From MED-G105 sp039025235 (GTDB lineage Bacteria > Pseudomonadota > Alphaproteobacteria > Caulobacterales > Parvularculaceae), in contig JBCCOS010000005.1 of the NCBI GenBank assembly GCA_039025235.1, positions 200,675 to 264,674 on the forward strand: a stretch of 64,000 nt of DNA, read 5' to 3'. The position numbers were made by a program, and so were the translations under genes. Numbering within the stretch: the first letter of the stretch is position 1; every line of letters begins with the position of its first letter. Below, piece by piece: positions 18,292-27,542 of the stretch. The notes beneath the pieces are model-generated. The model saw nothing but the letters and a program-made list of their open reading frames with translations. It searched no databases and had not been told where the DNA came from.

Positions 18292-18495
18292 TTAAGCAGA
18301 ATCAGAGCCAGTCATCCATTTTAGAAGGTATTTCAGCGGAAAAACCCAGACTGACCCTGCAATGGCAAAATAGACAAGATCGCTCAGCCAAAACCGTGGG
18401 AGTAAATCGCCGAGAGCGGCAGCTGCAAAAAGGTAAATGAAGAGATAAGGAAGTATCGCGAAAGTACCAACAAGTTTCCGATAGCGCGGTGCCAT
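18292..18495 (-). CDS. DUF2842 small membrane protein
   Basis: A 67-residue protein with two hydrophobic helices (LVGTFAILPYLFIYLFAAAA and LVYFAIAGSVWVFPLKYLLK) joined by a short loop containing LLPRFWL. The sequence pattern matches the DUF2842 family of short alphaproteobacterial inner-membrane proteins. No function is known. A stretch with no gene separates it from the J-domain gene. Confidence 0.8.
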   Translation of the reverse strand: MAPRYRKLVGTFAILPYLFIYLFAAAALGDLLPRFWLSDLVYFAIAGSVWVFPLKYLLKWMTGSDSA

Positions 18496-18573
18496 AGCAG
18501 CTTCCTCACAGTAAGTGCATTAACAAAGTATCCTACCAGATTAGTCCGGTCGAATAGTAATGACTGCTTTGAT

Positions 18574-19098
18574 TTAGTTTCTTTCTGTAAGACTACGGAT
18601 TTCCTGCAATATAAGATTTAGTGCTGTTTCCACAGCGCGTGTTCGCACGAAATGTCGCGAGCCTTTTGCGAATAAACGTTTTTGGCAATGAACGTCTCCA
18701 CGGTAGTTTGCAACCCCAAACCATACGCAGCCAACTGGTTTGCCATCCGTCCCACCCGTGGGACCAGCAACGCCGGTGATCGCCACAGATAGATCAGCTG
18801 AAGCTTTCGTCAGTGCACCAATTGCCATTTCCTGGGCAACTTCGCGGCTGACGGCCCCGTACTTAGAAATCGTTGTTTTATCAACATTCAGAAGATGCGA
18901 TTTTGCTTCGTTTGCATAAACCACAAAGCCATATTCAAATGCACTCGATGAACCAGGATGGTCGGTAAGGGCAGCGCCGACGAGACCGCCAGTACAGGAT
19001 TCCGCTGTTGTAATTTTCAGCTTATGTTCTATCGCGCGTGCTATTGCCTTTGCGCTCAATACTGAAATATTAGGCCCTTGGCTTGTCCCTAGTGGCAT
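18574..19098 (-). CDS. pncC: CinA C-terminal family protein (nicotinamide-nucleotide amidohydrolase)
   Basis: This stand-alone CinA C-domain (174 residues) deamidates nicotinamide mononucleotide in pyridine-nucleotide recycling. Family motifs are TTAESCTGGLVGAALTDHPG, with the catalytic serine region, YGAVSREVAQEMAIGAL and AITGVAGPTGGTDGKPVG. The N-terminal CinA domain is absent, as is usual in this class. It follows ispDF on the same strand with a ~60-bp gap. Confidence 0.93.
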   Translation of the reverse strand: MPLGTSQGPNISVLSAKAIARAIEHKLKITTAESCTGGLVGAALTDHPGSSSAFEYGFVVYANEAKSHLLNVDKTTISKYGAVSREVAQEMAIGALTKASADLSVAITGVAGPTGGTDGKPVGCVWFGVANYRGDVHCQKRLFAKGSRHFVRTRAVETALNLILQEIRSLTERN

Positions 19099-19156
19099 CG
19101 ATCAATATTCTTCTAAATTAAATTTATAGCGGATAACTCTACATTATCAACGTTGT

Positions 19157-20377
19157 CTAAAGAGCCCTTTCATCATCGGCGCAAGGGAGCCTTATACTCG
19201 CTGTTGCGATAGCCGCGATGCCTTCACCTCGACCCGTAAAGCCTAGCTTTTCTGATGTTGTCGCTTTTACTGAAACCCGGTCAGGTGCAATATTTAAGAT
19301 TTCAGCAATTGCATTTCGCATCGGCGTTCGATGGGGGCCAATCTTAGGCGTTTCGCAAATAATTGTAACGTCGCAATTTGATATAATGCCGTTTCGTTCG
19401 GCAACGAGGTCTCGCGCTTTTCGCAAGAAAATATCGGATGCGGCCCCCTTCCATTGCGGATCTGAAGGGGGAAAATGATCGCCAATATCGCCCTCGCCAA
19501 TGGCGCCCAATATAGCGTCTGTTATCGCATGCATCCCTACATCGGCATCAGAGTGCCCTTTGAGTTTCATTGTATGTGGAATTTCGACGCCGCAAAGAAT
19601 GACGGCATTCCCCGGTTCAAATGCGTGGACGTCGTAACCGTTGCCGGTACGGATCTCGAATACCATTTTGTTTCTCCCTAGCAGCGTTTCAGCCATGCCA
19701 AAATCCTCTGCTTGCGTGATTTTCATATTATCCGGTGATCCCGCAACCAAGGCCACTTTTAAACCAGCGGCTTCCGCAACAGCCGCATCGTCCGTCAGTG
19801 TGCGCCCTTTCGCAGCGCTGTGCGCATCGAGAATAGCATCAAAATGAAAGCCCTGTGGTGTTTGTGCACGCCATAATCCGTCGCGTGCTACGGTTTGTTC
19901 GATGAGTGATGTGGACGCGTCGCGACCGCTCTTTTTAAGGGTATCAAAGACGGGGAGCGCAGCAATTGCACCGCCATATTGGTGTGCCATGTCGACCACC
20001 CGTTGAATTGTCGCGTCATCGACAAAGGGGCGTGCGGCATCATGAATTAATACGGTGTCTGGTTTCATTTCGCTAAGGCTTTCGAGCCCAAGTCGGACGG
20101 AGTCTTGGCGTTCTGCGCCGCCCGTGACCGGTGACAATAGCTTCGCATGATCTGCGATTGATTTGGTGGCATCCTGATAGAGTTGGGTGTCTTCACAGTG
20201 AATCACCACGCGAACGGCATCGACGGCTTCGTGACGTAAGAATGCTGTGATCGTTCGCGCTATAACGGTTTGGCCCGACAGCTCACGATATTGTTTAGGG
20301 CCGCCCGCTCCAGCGCGGGCGCCACGACCGGCAGCTACAATAAGAGCGATGTTTCTGGCTTTGGATGGTAGATGCAT
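19157..20377 (-). CDS. ispDF: Bifunctional IspD/IspF isoprenoid enzyme
   Basis: This fused enzyme carries two steps of the MEP isoprenoid pathway. Residues 1 to ~230 are the cytidylyltransferase IspD (AAGRGARAGAGGPKQYRELSG, and VLIHDAARPFVDD). Residues ~245 to 400 are IspF, MECDP synthase (RTGNGYDVHAFEPGN with its Asp-x-His metal ligands, HSDADVGMHAITDAILGA and TTSEKLGFTGRGEGIAA). The 406-residue length fits the fusion, common in alphaproteobacteria. It diverges from dusB across about 95 bp. Confidence 0.97.
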   Translation of the reverse strand: MHLPSKARNIALIVAAGRGARAGAGGPKQYRELSGQTVIARTITAFLRHEAVDAVRVVIHCEDTQLYQDATKSIADHAKLLSPVTGGAERQDSVRLGLESLSEMKPDTVLIHDAARPFVDDATIQRVVDMAHQYGGAIAALPVFDTLKKSGRDASTSLIEQTVARDGLWRAQTPQGFHFDAILDAHSAAKGRTLTDDAAVAEAAGLKVALVAGSPDNMKITQAEDFGMAETLLGRNKMVFEIRTGNGYDVHAFEPGNAVILCGVEIPHTMKLKGHSDADVGMHAITDAILGAIGEGDIGDHFPPSDPQWKGAASDIFLRKARDLVAERNGIISNCDVTIICETPKIGPHRTPMRNAIAEILNIAPDRVSVKATTSEKLGFTGRGEGIAAIATASIRLPCADDERAL

Positions 20378-20473
20378 ATCTGTTCACTCGCTGAAAAATC
20401 ATGGAACTTCAAGGCGTTTTCAACAGGACCAGCTCAGTGTAAACCATGCCGAAGAGGTTTTTATCTGTGATGT

Positions 20474-21493
20474 ATGACGATCAAGATCGGTGAGATCGAA
20501 CTTAAAAACGCTGTCGCAGCAGCACCAATGTCGGGAGTATCGGATGCGCCCTTTCGCGCTGTCGCGGCTTTTGCAGGCGCCGGATGGGTCGTTTCTGAGA
20601 TGGTGGCGAGCGAAGAGCTTGTCGGGCGTCGACCTGATGTTGTTCGCCGGGCCGTCAATACAAAAGGGGTTGATCCCTTTGTTATTCAGCTCGCTGGTCG
20701 TGAAACCTCTTGGATGACAAGAGGTGCCGCTTTGGCGGAAGAGGCGGGCGCCGACATTGTAGACATTAACATGGGGTGTCCGGCACGGCAGGTAACGGGG
20801 GCTCTTTCAGGGTCCGCATTGATGCGAGATCCCGACCACGCCCTCTCCCTGATCGAGGCGACGATTGTTGGATGCTCAAAGCCCGTCACGCTGAAAATGC
20901 GGCTCGGTTGGGATGAGAGAAGTTTGAACGCGGCAGAGATTGCGGCGCGCGCTGAGCAGGCGGGCGTCGCTCTCATTACGGTTCATGGTCGAACGCGCAA
21001 TCAATTTTATAAGGGAAAAGCTGATTGGCACGCGATCCGCTCTGTGACCGAGGCCGTTTCTATTCCTGTGATCGCAAATGGCGATATTGTTGATCTTCCA
21101 ACGGCGAGAGAAGCGCTTGCTTTATCCCAAGCGGATGGTGTGATGGTTGGTCGGGCCGCGACCGGGCGTCCTTGGTTGCCTGGAGCGCTGGCTGTTGCCT
21201 TGGAACAAAACGCGCCAGAATTAGACATACCGTCGCCGCAAAAGCAGCTTTCTCTATTTCTCCAACATTACGACCTGACGATTGAGCATTATGGACGAGG
21301 ACTGGGGGTGAGAATGGCGCGCAAGCATTTGGCCGGTTTCGTTGATACTTTGCCCATGATCATCGACGATGGGCGGCGTCGGCTTATGCGCGCAGACTTA
21401 TGTCGCCTCGACGAACCGGAGCGGGTGGTTGACCGTCTAGTAAGCCTTGTCTCTCGTGAAACTGTTGATGAAAAGCTTCTGATCACGCACTAG
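20474..21493 (+). CDS. dusB: tRNA-dihydrouridine synthase (DusB/NifR3 type)
   Basis: This FMN-dependent enzyme reduces uridine to dihydrouridine in tRNA. The TIM-barrel motifs APMSGVSDAPFR, DINMGCPARQVTG (catalytic Cys), SALMRDP, LKMRLGWDE, HGRTRNQFYKG and VMVGRAATGRPWL are all present over 339 residues. In most alphaproteobacteria it begins the nifR3-ntrB-ntrC-ntrY-ntrX run; here ntrB and ntrC are missing and two palindromes follow the stop. Confidence 0.96.
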   Translation: MTIKIGEIELKNAVAAAPMSGVSDAPFRAVAAFAGAGWVVSEMVASEELVGRRPDVVRRAVNTKGVDPFVIQLAGRETSWMTRGAALAEEAGADIVDINMGCPARQVTGALSGSALMRDPDHALSLIEATIVGCSKPVTLKMRLGWDERSLNAAEIAARAEQAGVALITVHGRTRNQFYKGKADWHAIRSVTEAVSIPVIANGDIVDLPTAREALALSQADGVMVGRAATGRPWLPGALAVALEQNAPELDIPSPQKQLSLFLQHYDLTIEHYGRGLGVRMARKHLAGFVDTLPMIIDDGRRRLMRADLCRLDEPERVVDRLVSLVSRETVDEKLLITH

Positions 21494-21532
21494 AGCCGCT
21501 TGCATTCAAGCTGATTCAGAAAACGGCTCTAG
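21490..21532. repeat. Palindromic element at the dusB stop
   Basis: A 9-bp perfect outer stem CTAGAGCCG (21490-21498) / CGGCTCTAG (21524-21532) encloses a small inner hairpin CTTG-CATT-CAAG. The left arm overlaps the dusB TAG stop. It may terminate dusB or be a mobile palindromic repeat. Confidence 0.7.
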
Positions 21533-21542
21533 AGTCTCGTTG

Positions 21543-21590
21543 GAGCCTGTTGCAGCAAAACCGGTGATCCACTTTTGCTGCAACAGGCTC
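21543..21590. repeat. 18-bp perfect hairpin downstream of dusB
   Basis: The arms GAGCCTGTTGCAGCAAAA (21543-21560) and its exact complement (21573-21590) enclose a 12-nt loop. It follows the palindrome at 21490-21532 by 10 bp. There is no T-run, so it is a weak intrinsic terminator at best. Confidence 0.8.
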
Positions 21591-21823
21591 TAGGAAATGC
21601 CGAGGCAGGCCCGAACGTGATTTTCACCCTCATTTTCCTCGATGGTTTCGCCAGATACCTGCGTTCCGTTAATGACGTAAGGCCCAAATGAGTAGTTAAA
21701 ACGTGCTTCAGAACGGGAAAGTGGCAGCATATGGTACCATTTTGCAACGCATTGTTGATTGTGCGCAACAATGAGCGCACAGTACAGTCCATGGAAACTT
21801 ATAACGGCGAAGAATTTGCACAC
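21590..21823 (-). CDS. Possible small protein between dusB and ntrY (uncertain)
   Basis: A 77-codon minus-strand frame begins at a GTG and encodes a hydrophobic start (FFAVISFHGLYCALIVA), then CVAKWYHMLPLSRSEARFNY, FGPYVINGTQVSGETIEENE and a HVRACL ending. The composition looks protein-like and the two cysteines could pair in an exported domain. No ribosome binding site is visible, the frame stays open upstream without a clear start, and the stop overlaps a hairpin. It may be a decayed gene. Confidence 0.3.
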   Translation of the reverse strand: MCKFFAVISFHGLYCALIVAHNQQCVAKWYHMLPLSRSEARFNYSFGPYVINGTQVSGETIEENEGENHVRACLGIS

Positions 21824-21987
21824 CGATAGTGGTCGTTTCAGTGGTGGTACGCCAAATTTGTTTCGGGATGTTTGTTCTATCAGGCCTTTTGGGGCGCTGG
21901 TCTTAGGCGCAGCGTACCATTTACTGCTTGATATCGAGATTTCAGGTTCTTTTGGTGCGAGCGCTTGAGTAAAGGTTTGTTGTCTAA

Positions 21988-24570
21988 GTGGTTCTCAATC
22001 AGGTCACCGAAAACTCAAATGACACTAAGCTGGATGTTACGAGCGAGGGGTCCGGAACATCCACAAAAGCTGAGAATTCCGCCGCTTCTGAAAGTTCTTC
22101 TGAGCATTCTGACATTCAAGGGGTAAATAATGACGTGGAGGCTCTTGATGCTCAGCCTCTGTCCGATGAAGGGCGGGGCGATGAGGGTGTAGCCGACCCG
22201 GCTCAGATAGGGTCAGAGGGAAAGGGCGACCAAGTTTTCGCGCACGTAAAGTCCACCAAACGATATGCACAATCCAGTCGCCTTACGAGTTTGGTAGCGG
22301 CGATAGGTCTCCCGCTCGCTGGTTGTGCTGCTTTCTTTTCCACGCTGTTTTTGCTGTCACCGGGCGCTGAAGCGGTGGACCGACGTTTCCTGTTAGCGTT
22401 GGTCGGTGCCAATGTACTCATCGCGGCCGCGTTCGCCGCCTTGATTGGGGCGTATGTTTGGCAAGTATTTGCAGGCCGCCGTGCTCGCCTTGCGGGATCG
22501 GATACACAACTTCGGCTTGTATCGCTTTTCGCTCTTGTTGCCGCCGTTCCTGCATTTGTTTCATTTCTGTTTTCATTTACGATATTAAGGGCATCACTGA
22601 ATGATGTTTTTGGCGATCGGATTGAAACATCCGTACTGACCTCTCGCAATTTTGCTAATGAATATATCCAGGAGCGTGCGGCAATCGATATTCAGAACTT
22701 GCGTAATATCGAAGTTGATATCATGCGAGGAAGGCTAACCGGTGTTTCTCCGGCGCTCACCCCGATTACATTTCGTCAAAGACTAATTGAGCAAGCTTTT
22801 GTCAGAAACCTTGCTGCAGTTTTTATTCTTGATGCGGATAAGAGGATAATCGCTCGAGTGGAGCTTGCTGATGCCGATTTTGCTCTACCGCGCAAAGATG
22901 AATTTGATGAAATAGATTTAGAAGCTCTACAAAAGGGCGCGCAGGGGCAATTGATTCGTTATGGAGCGAACGACCCGCAGCGCTTGCAATTTTTACGGGG
23001 TATGCTGAAGAGCGAGGCGTTGAATGGTGGGTATATCATCATTTACCGTGCGATGCCTGAAGGTATAAGCGATGGCCTTCTTGCGATTCGGGCGATGCGT
23101 GACGATTGGGAAAATGCGAAAGGGCAACGCAACCGGTTAGAACGTGTCTTTCTCGCCGGCTTCTCTGTTATGGCGCTCATTGTGCTGTTCGGTGCAATTT
23201 GGACGGCTTTACGGGCGTCAACCGGTTTCGTAGCGCCAATCCGACGCTTGGTGCGTATGGCAGAAAGCGTTTCAGGCGGCGATCTTGCCGCGCGTGTTGA
23301 CGTCTTTAGGAGTGATGGGGAACTCGGCGTACTAGCGCGGTCAATGAACCGCATGACGTCGCAGTTGCAGACGCAAAGGGATGATCTGATCGAAACCAAC
23401 CGTCAGTTCGACCGTCGTCGTCGTTTCACAGAGGCGGTTTTATCCGGTGTCTCGGCGGGCGTTCTTGGGATTGATGGTGAAGGTCACATCACAATTGTCA
23501 ATAAATTTGCTGAAGAGTTCCTTCACTTGGATGGTGGACGGTGTGTTGGAGCCCGATTGTCAACGCTCGTTCCAGAGTTCCAATCGCTCGTCGATGAAGC
23601 AATGGCGACACCATATGTTGAAGTCGCACGGCAGCTTGAAATTGAGCGTGGAGGTATGCAGCGTATCATTAATACCCGCGTTATGAGTGATCGCGGTGAA
23701 AGTGGTGAGGGGGAACGCAGCTGCGTTGTTACCTTTGATGATGTAACGGAATTAATGGATGCTCACCGGTCGGCAGCATGGGGCGACGTGGCGCGACGCA
23801 TTGCCCATGAGATCAAGAACCCTCTGACGCCGATACAGCTGTCTGCAGAACGATTGCGACGCAAGTACAAAAATGAAGTGATATCATCACCGGAGGTTTT
23901 TGATAAGTGTACTGATACAATTGTTCGTCACGTGAGTGATATTCGGCGAATGGTTGATGAATTTTCTTCCTTTGCCCGGATGCCCGAACCGGTCATCGCT
24001 AATGAAGATATCGTTGAATTGATTAAGTCAGCGACATTCACGCAGCGCGTTGCCTTTCCGGAAATTTCTTTTGAACTTGATGCAGCGCCAGACGGTCCCG
24101 TTTTCGTTGCCTGCGACGGTCGGTTAATTATTCAGGCAATTGGTAACTTGATGAAAAATGCCTGCGAGTCGATTGATGCGCGTCTCATCTCTAGTACGGT
24201 GCCGCGAGGGCGGGTGGTCGTAAAAATATCGAAGGACGATAGCGTTGCGCGATTGGATGTCTACGATAATGGCTTGGGTTTACCAAAAACGCTGCGCCAT
24301 CGTCTAACAGAGCCATATATGACGACTAGGGAAAAAGGCACCGGCCTTGGTTTGGCAATCGTAAGAAAGGTTATCGAGGATCATGGGGGCAGTCTCTCTT
24401 TTTCAGACAGTGACGAGCTTGGTCCGACAGGGGCGCGTATTTCTATTGTTCTTCCTCTCGCTGCGACGGCTGAAGAGATTGAAGATATATCTGGTACGGA
24501 ACATAGGCCTGATAAATTGAGTAATACTGTGTCATCGGAAAGTACCGGTTTAGAACGAGCGGCAGAATAG
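21988..24570 (+). CDS. ntrY: Nitrogen/redox sensor histidine kinase NtrY
   Basis: NtrY is the membrane sensor kinase that phosphorylates NtrX. The 860-residue protein has an acidic, probably disordered N-terminal ~85 residues, transmembrane helices around residues 105-205, a periplasmic/CHASE-like region, and another helix at ~385-410. It continues with a HAMP linker (FVAPIRRLVRMAESVSGGDL), a PAS domain, an H-box (RIAHEIKNPLTPIQLSAERL) and an HATPase domain (NLMKNACESID, DNGLGLP, GTGLGLAIVRKV). The start is a GTG. The acidic extension is longer than in most NtrY proteins. ntrX follows. Confidence 0.94.
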   Translation: MVLNQVTENSNDTKLDVTSEGSGTSTKAENSAASESSSEHSDIQGVNNDVEALDAQPLSDEGRGDEGVADPAQIGSEGKGDQVFAHVKSTKRYAQSSRLTSLVAAIGLPLAGCAAFFSTLFLLSPGAEAVDRRFLLALVGANVLIAAAFAALIGAYVWQVFAGRRARLAGSDTQLRLVSLFALVAAVPAFVSFLFSFTILRASLNDVFGDRIETSVLTSRNFANEYIQERAAIDIQNLRNIEVDIMRGRLTGVSPALTPITFRQRLIEQAFVRNLAAVFILDADKRIIARVELADADFALPRKDEFDEIDLEALQKGAQGQLIRYGANDPQRLQFLRGMLKSEALNGGYIIIYRAMPEGISDGLLAIRAMRDDWENAKGQRNRLERVFLAGFSVMALIVLFGAIWTALRASTGFVAPIRRLVRMAESVSGGDLAARVDVFRSDGELGVLARSMNRMTSQLQTQRDDLIETNRQFDRRRRFTEAVLSGVSAGVLGIDGEGHITIVNKFAEEFLHLDGGRCVGARLSTLVPEFQSLVDEAMATPYVEVARQLEIERGGMQRIINTRVMSDRGESGEGERSCVVTFDDVTELMDAHRSAAWGDVARRIAHEIKNPLTPIQLSAERLRRKYKNEVISSPEVFDKCTDTIVRHVSDIRRMVDEFSSFARMPEPVIANEDIVELIKSATFTQRVAFPEISFELDAAPDGPVFVACDGRLIIQAIGNLMKNACESIDARLISSTVPRGRVVVKISKDDSVARLDVYDNGLGLPKTLRHRLTEPYMTTREKGTGLGLAIVRKVIEDHGGSLSFSDSDELGPTGARISIVLPLAATAEEIEDISGTEHRPDKLSNTVSSESTGLERAAE

Positions 24571-24648
24571 GTTCGTAGATTAAAGAGCAAACGTTTAGGG
24601 GTGCCGAAGCAATTCAGGCAGACGTCAAGTGAGAAAGAGAGCAATACT

Positions 24649-26040
24649 ATGGGCGTAGATATTCTTGTTGTTGATGACGAGGCCGATATACGTGAACTCG
24701 TCTCCGGCATTCTTGAAGATGAGGGGTATGAACCGCGAGCTGCTGCCAATTCTGACGCTGTTTTTGAAGCGGTCACAAAGCGGGTTCCAGCACTCGTCGT
24801 TCTTGATGTTTGGTTACAGGGCTCTACGCTTGACGGAATTGAAATTCTCGATGAGCTCAAGAAAATGTATCCGGAGTTGCCGGTTATTATTATTTCTGGT
24901 CACGGAACAATCGAGACTGCTGTTGCAGCGATTAAGAAGGGTGCATATGATTTTGTTGAAAAGCCATTTAATGCCGATAGATTGATATTAGCAGTGAGCC
25001 GTGCTCTTGAGACGATGCGCCTGCGTCAAGAAAATTCTGAATTAAAAATCCGTATGCCAGACTGGGGGCTGATTGGAAGTTCTGCGCCAATTACTGCGGT
25101 AAGGGCGACAATTGAAAAGGTCGCTGATGCACGGTCCCGTGTATTAATCAACGGGGCCGGCGGGGCTGGAAAGGAAACAATCGCACGCCTTCTCCATGCA
25201 ATGTCTTCTCGGTCTGAAAATCCTTTTGTACTTGTGAGCTCGGCTACGATTGAACCGGATAGCATGGAAGAAGAACTTTTTGGCGTTGAAGGGGAGGGTA
25301 ATCATCCGAAAAGCATCGGCCTTTTGGAACGTGCCCACAGCGGTACACTAATGTTCGATGAAATTGGCGACATGCCAATGCAAACCCAAAGTAAGATTCT
25401 TCGTGTTCTTGTCGATCAGCGTTTTAAGCGCGTTGGCGGCGATAGCGCGGTCGAGGTTGATGTTCGTATCATATCGACAACATCGCGCGATCTCCTGAAG
25501 GAAGCGGAAGAGGGACGCTTTCGCGAAGACCTTTACCACCGACTGAATGTGGTGCCCATTGACGTGCCGTCTCTAGCGGAACGACGAGATGATATTCCAG
25601 CCTTGGCGGCATTTTTTATTGATCGTTTGTCGAGATCGCTCGGCCTACCAAAACGCGTAATGTCTAGCGAAGCCATTGCCGCCCTTCAATCGTATCATTG
25701 GCCTGGGAACGTTCGACAATTCCGCAATACGATCGAACGAACGCTGATTATGATGGGGCGCGATGTAGAACAGGAAATAACATGTGATCATTTGCCCGCG
25801 GAGATAATTGATGCCGGTCTTTCGATACCAGCGGGTGATGGTCTGGAGCAGATCATTGCTTTGCCCCTTCGTGAAGCGCGTGAGCGGTTTGAGAGAGAAT
25901 ATCTGATTGCTCAAATCAATCGATTTAGTGGAAATATCTCTCGAACCGCTGCGTTTATAGGAATGGAGCGTTCTGCCTTGCATCGAAAGCTTAAAGCTCT
26001 TGGTGTGAGTGGTCAGCAACAACGTGTTGAAAGCGCTTAA
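24649..26040 (+). CDS. ntrX: Response regulator NtrX
   Basis: NtrX is the partner of NtrY. An N-terminal receiver (ILVVDDEADIRELVSG, phosphoacceptor Asp in VVLDVWLQG, conserved Lys in VEKPFN) is followed by an AAA+ domain and a Fis-type helix-turn-helix (SGNISRTAAFIGMERSALHR). The Walker A is GAGGAGKET and Walker B is GTLMFDEIGDMP. The GAFTGA sigma-54 contact loop is absent: the region reads LFGVEGEGNHPKSIGLLERA. This suggests it does not act as a classical sigma-54 activator. The ATG at 24649 is chosen over upstream codons because GAGAAAGAG precedes it. Confidence 0.95.
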   Translation: MGVDILVVDDEADIRELVSGILEDEGYEPRAAANSDAVFEAVTKRVPALVVLDVWLQGSTLDGIEILDELKKMYPELPVIIISGHGTIETAVAAIKKGAYDFVEKPFNADRLILAVSRALETMRLRQENSELKIRMPDWGLIGSSAPITAVRATIEKVADARSRVLINGAGGAGKETIARLLHAMSSRSENPFVLVSSATIEPDSMEEELFGVEGEGNHPKSIGLLERAHSGTLMFDEIGDMPMQTQSKILRVLVDQRFKRVGGDSAVEVDVRIISTTSRDLLKEAEEGRFREDLYHRLNVVPIDVPSLAERRDDIPALAAFFIDRLSRSLGLPKRVMSSEAIAALQSYHWPGNVRQFRNTIERTLIMMGRDVEQEITCDHLPAEIIDAGLSIPAGDGLEQIIALPLREARERFEREYLIAQINRFSGNISRTAAFIGMERSALHRKLKALGVSGQQQRVESA

Positions 26041-26139
26041 AACTCTGTTAAGCCGTACAACGAATTATAGGTAATTTCGCGGATCTCGCCAAAGCTGTAG
26101 CGAGCGCGATGAGAGCAATGGTTTTGAGGCGATAGAGCA

Positions 26140-27513
26140 ATGCGGATTATTGTCTGCGGCGCTGGGCGCGTTGGTTTCGGTATTGCACGACGCCTTGCAC
26201 GTGAAAACAATGACGTTACGGTAATCGATCAGGATAAAGCGTTGGTGCGCTTTGTATCCGAACGATTGGATGTTCGTGGGATTGTCGGAAACGGATCCTA
26301 TCCGGATATTCTAGCAGAAGCTGGCGCCCGCGAAGCCGATATGATTGTGGCCGTTACATATTCTGATGAAGTCAACATGATTTCCTGCCAGATTGCCCAC
26401 ACCCTTTTTAAAGTTCCCACTAAAATTGCTAGGATCCGAGCAGGAGGATACCTCGATCCAAAGTATTCGGATCTTTTCAGTCGCAACCATATGCCCATTG
26501 ATGTGATTATTTCGCCAGAGCGCGAAGTGGGTGATGCTGTGATCCAGCGTTTGTCAACGCCCGGTGCATTTGAAACGAAGGCATTTGTTGATGGAAAAGT
26601 TTGGGCTGTTGGTGTGAAATTGAGGCAGGATTGTCCGATCATTGATACGCCCTTACGCCAAGTACAAGAGCTTTTTCCTGACTTGAACGTTACAATCGTT
26701 GGTGTGAAGAGAGGCGAATATATCCGGCGTGTGCGCGGTGACGACCAGCTGGAACCCGACGATCGTGTGTTCTTCATTGCCGAAAAAAGCGCTGTGGCGC
26801 GTGCTATGGAGATCATGGGCAATGCGGAACGACAGGCGCGTCGTGTCATTATAGTCGGTGGTGGAAATATCGGTCTTTATGTTGCAAAAGGTCTCGAACG
26901 TTTGGGGGCAATGAAGATACGCCTCATTGAGCGTAACAAAGCGCGTGCTGAAATCATTGCAGAAGAGCTTGAGCGCACTGTTGTTCTTCAAGGGGATGGC
27001 CTTGATCGTGAACTGCTTCGTGAAGCAGGCGCAGAGGACGCAGAAACGGTAGTTGCACTAACAAATAACGATCAAGTGAATATCTTGGCCTCAGTCGTTG
27101 CCAAGCGGGGCGGGGCGAGGCGATCGTTAGCCCTTATCAATGATGCCGATTATTCTACAATTGCCGACGCTGTTGGCGTTGACCGTTATGTCGATCCGCG
27201 GGCCACAACAATTTCTACGGTGCTTCAACAAATTCGTAGGGGGCGCATTAAAGGTGTTTACAGTCTCGTTGACGGGCAGGCGGAACTGATCGATGCAATA
27301 GCACTTGAGACATCACCACTCGTCAATAAACCCCTAAAAGAGGCGGGCTTACCCGAAGGTGTGATCGTGGGGGCGGTCTACAGAGACGGAGAAGTTGTGA
27401 TGCCGCGCCCTGACACGATCGTTCGCGCCGATGATCGCGTCGTGCTGATGGCAATGCGGGACAATGTGAAAGATGTCGAACAGATGTTCCGTGTCAGTAT
27501 TGAGTATTTTTAA
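26140..27513 (+). CDS. trkA: Trk potassium transport system regulatory protein TrkA
   Basis: TrkA is the cytoplasmic NAD(H)-binding ring that gates the TrkH potassium channel. Two RCK_N Rossmann folds are seen: MRIIVCGAGRVGFGIARRLA at the N-terminus and VIIVGGGNIGLYVAKGLERL at about residue 237. Each is followed by an RCK_C domain. The 457-residue length is typical. It directly precedes trkH, forming a potassium-uptake unit. Confidence 0.96.
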   Translation: MRIIVCGAGRVGFGIARRLARENNDVTVIDQDKALVRFVSERLDVRGIVGNGSYPDILAEAGAREADMIVAVTYSDEVNMISCQIAHTLFKVPTKIARIRAGGYLDPKYSDLFSRNHMPIDVIISPEREVGDAVIQRLSTPGAFETKAFVDGKVWAVGVKLRQDCPIIDTPLRQVQELFPDLNVTIVGVKRGEYIRRVRGDDQLEPDDRVFFIAEKSAVARAMEIMGNAERQARRVIIVGGGNIGLYVAKGLERLGAMKIRLIERNKARAEIIAEELERTVVLQGDGLDRELLREAGAEDAETVVALTNNDQVNILASVVAKRGGARRSLALINDADYSTIADAVGVDRYVDPRATTISTVLQQIRRGRIKGVYSLVDGQAELIDAIALETSPLVNKPLKEAGLPEGVIVGAVYRDGEVVMPRPDTIVRADDRVVLMAMRDNVKDVEQMFRVSIEYF

Positions 27514-27542
27514 GCCCTTTTCTCAGAATTCGCGGAAAATCA

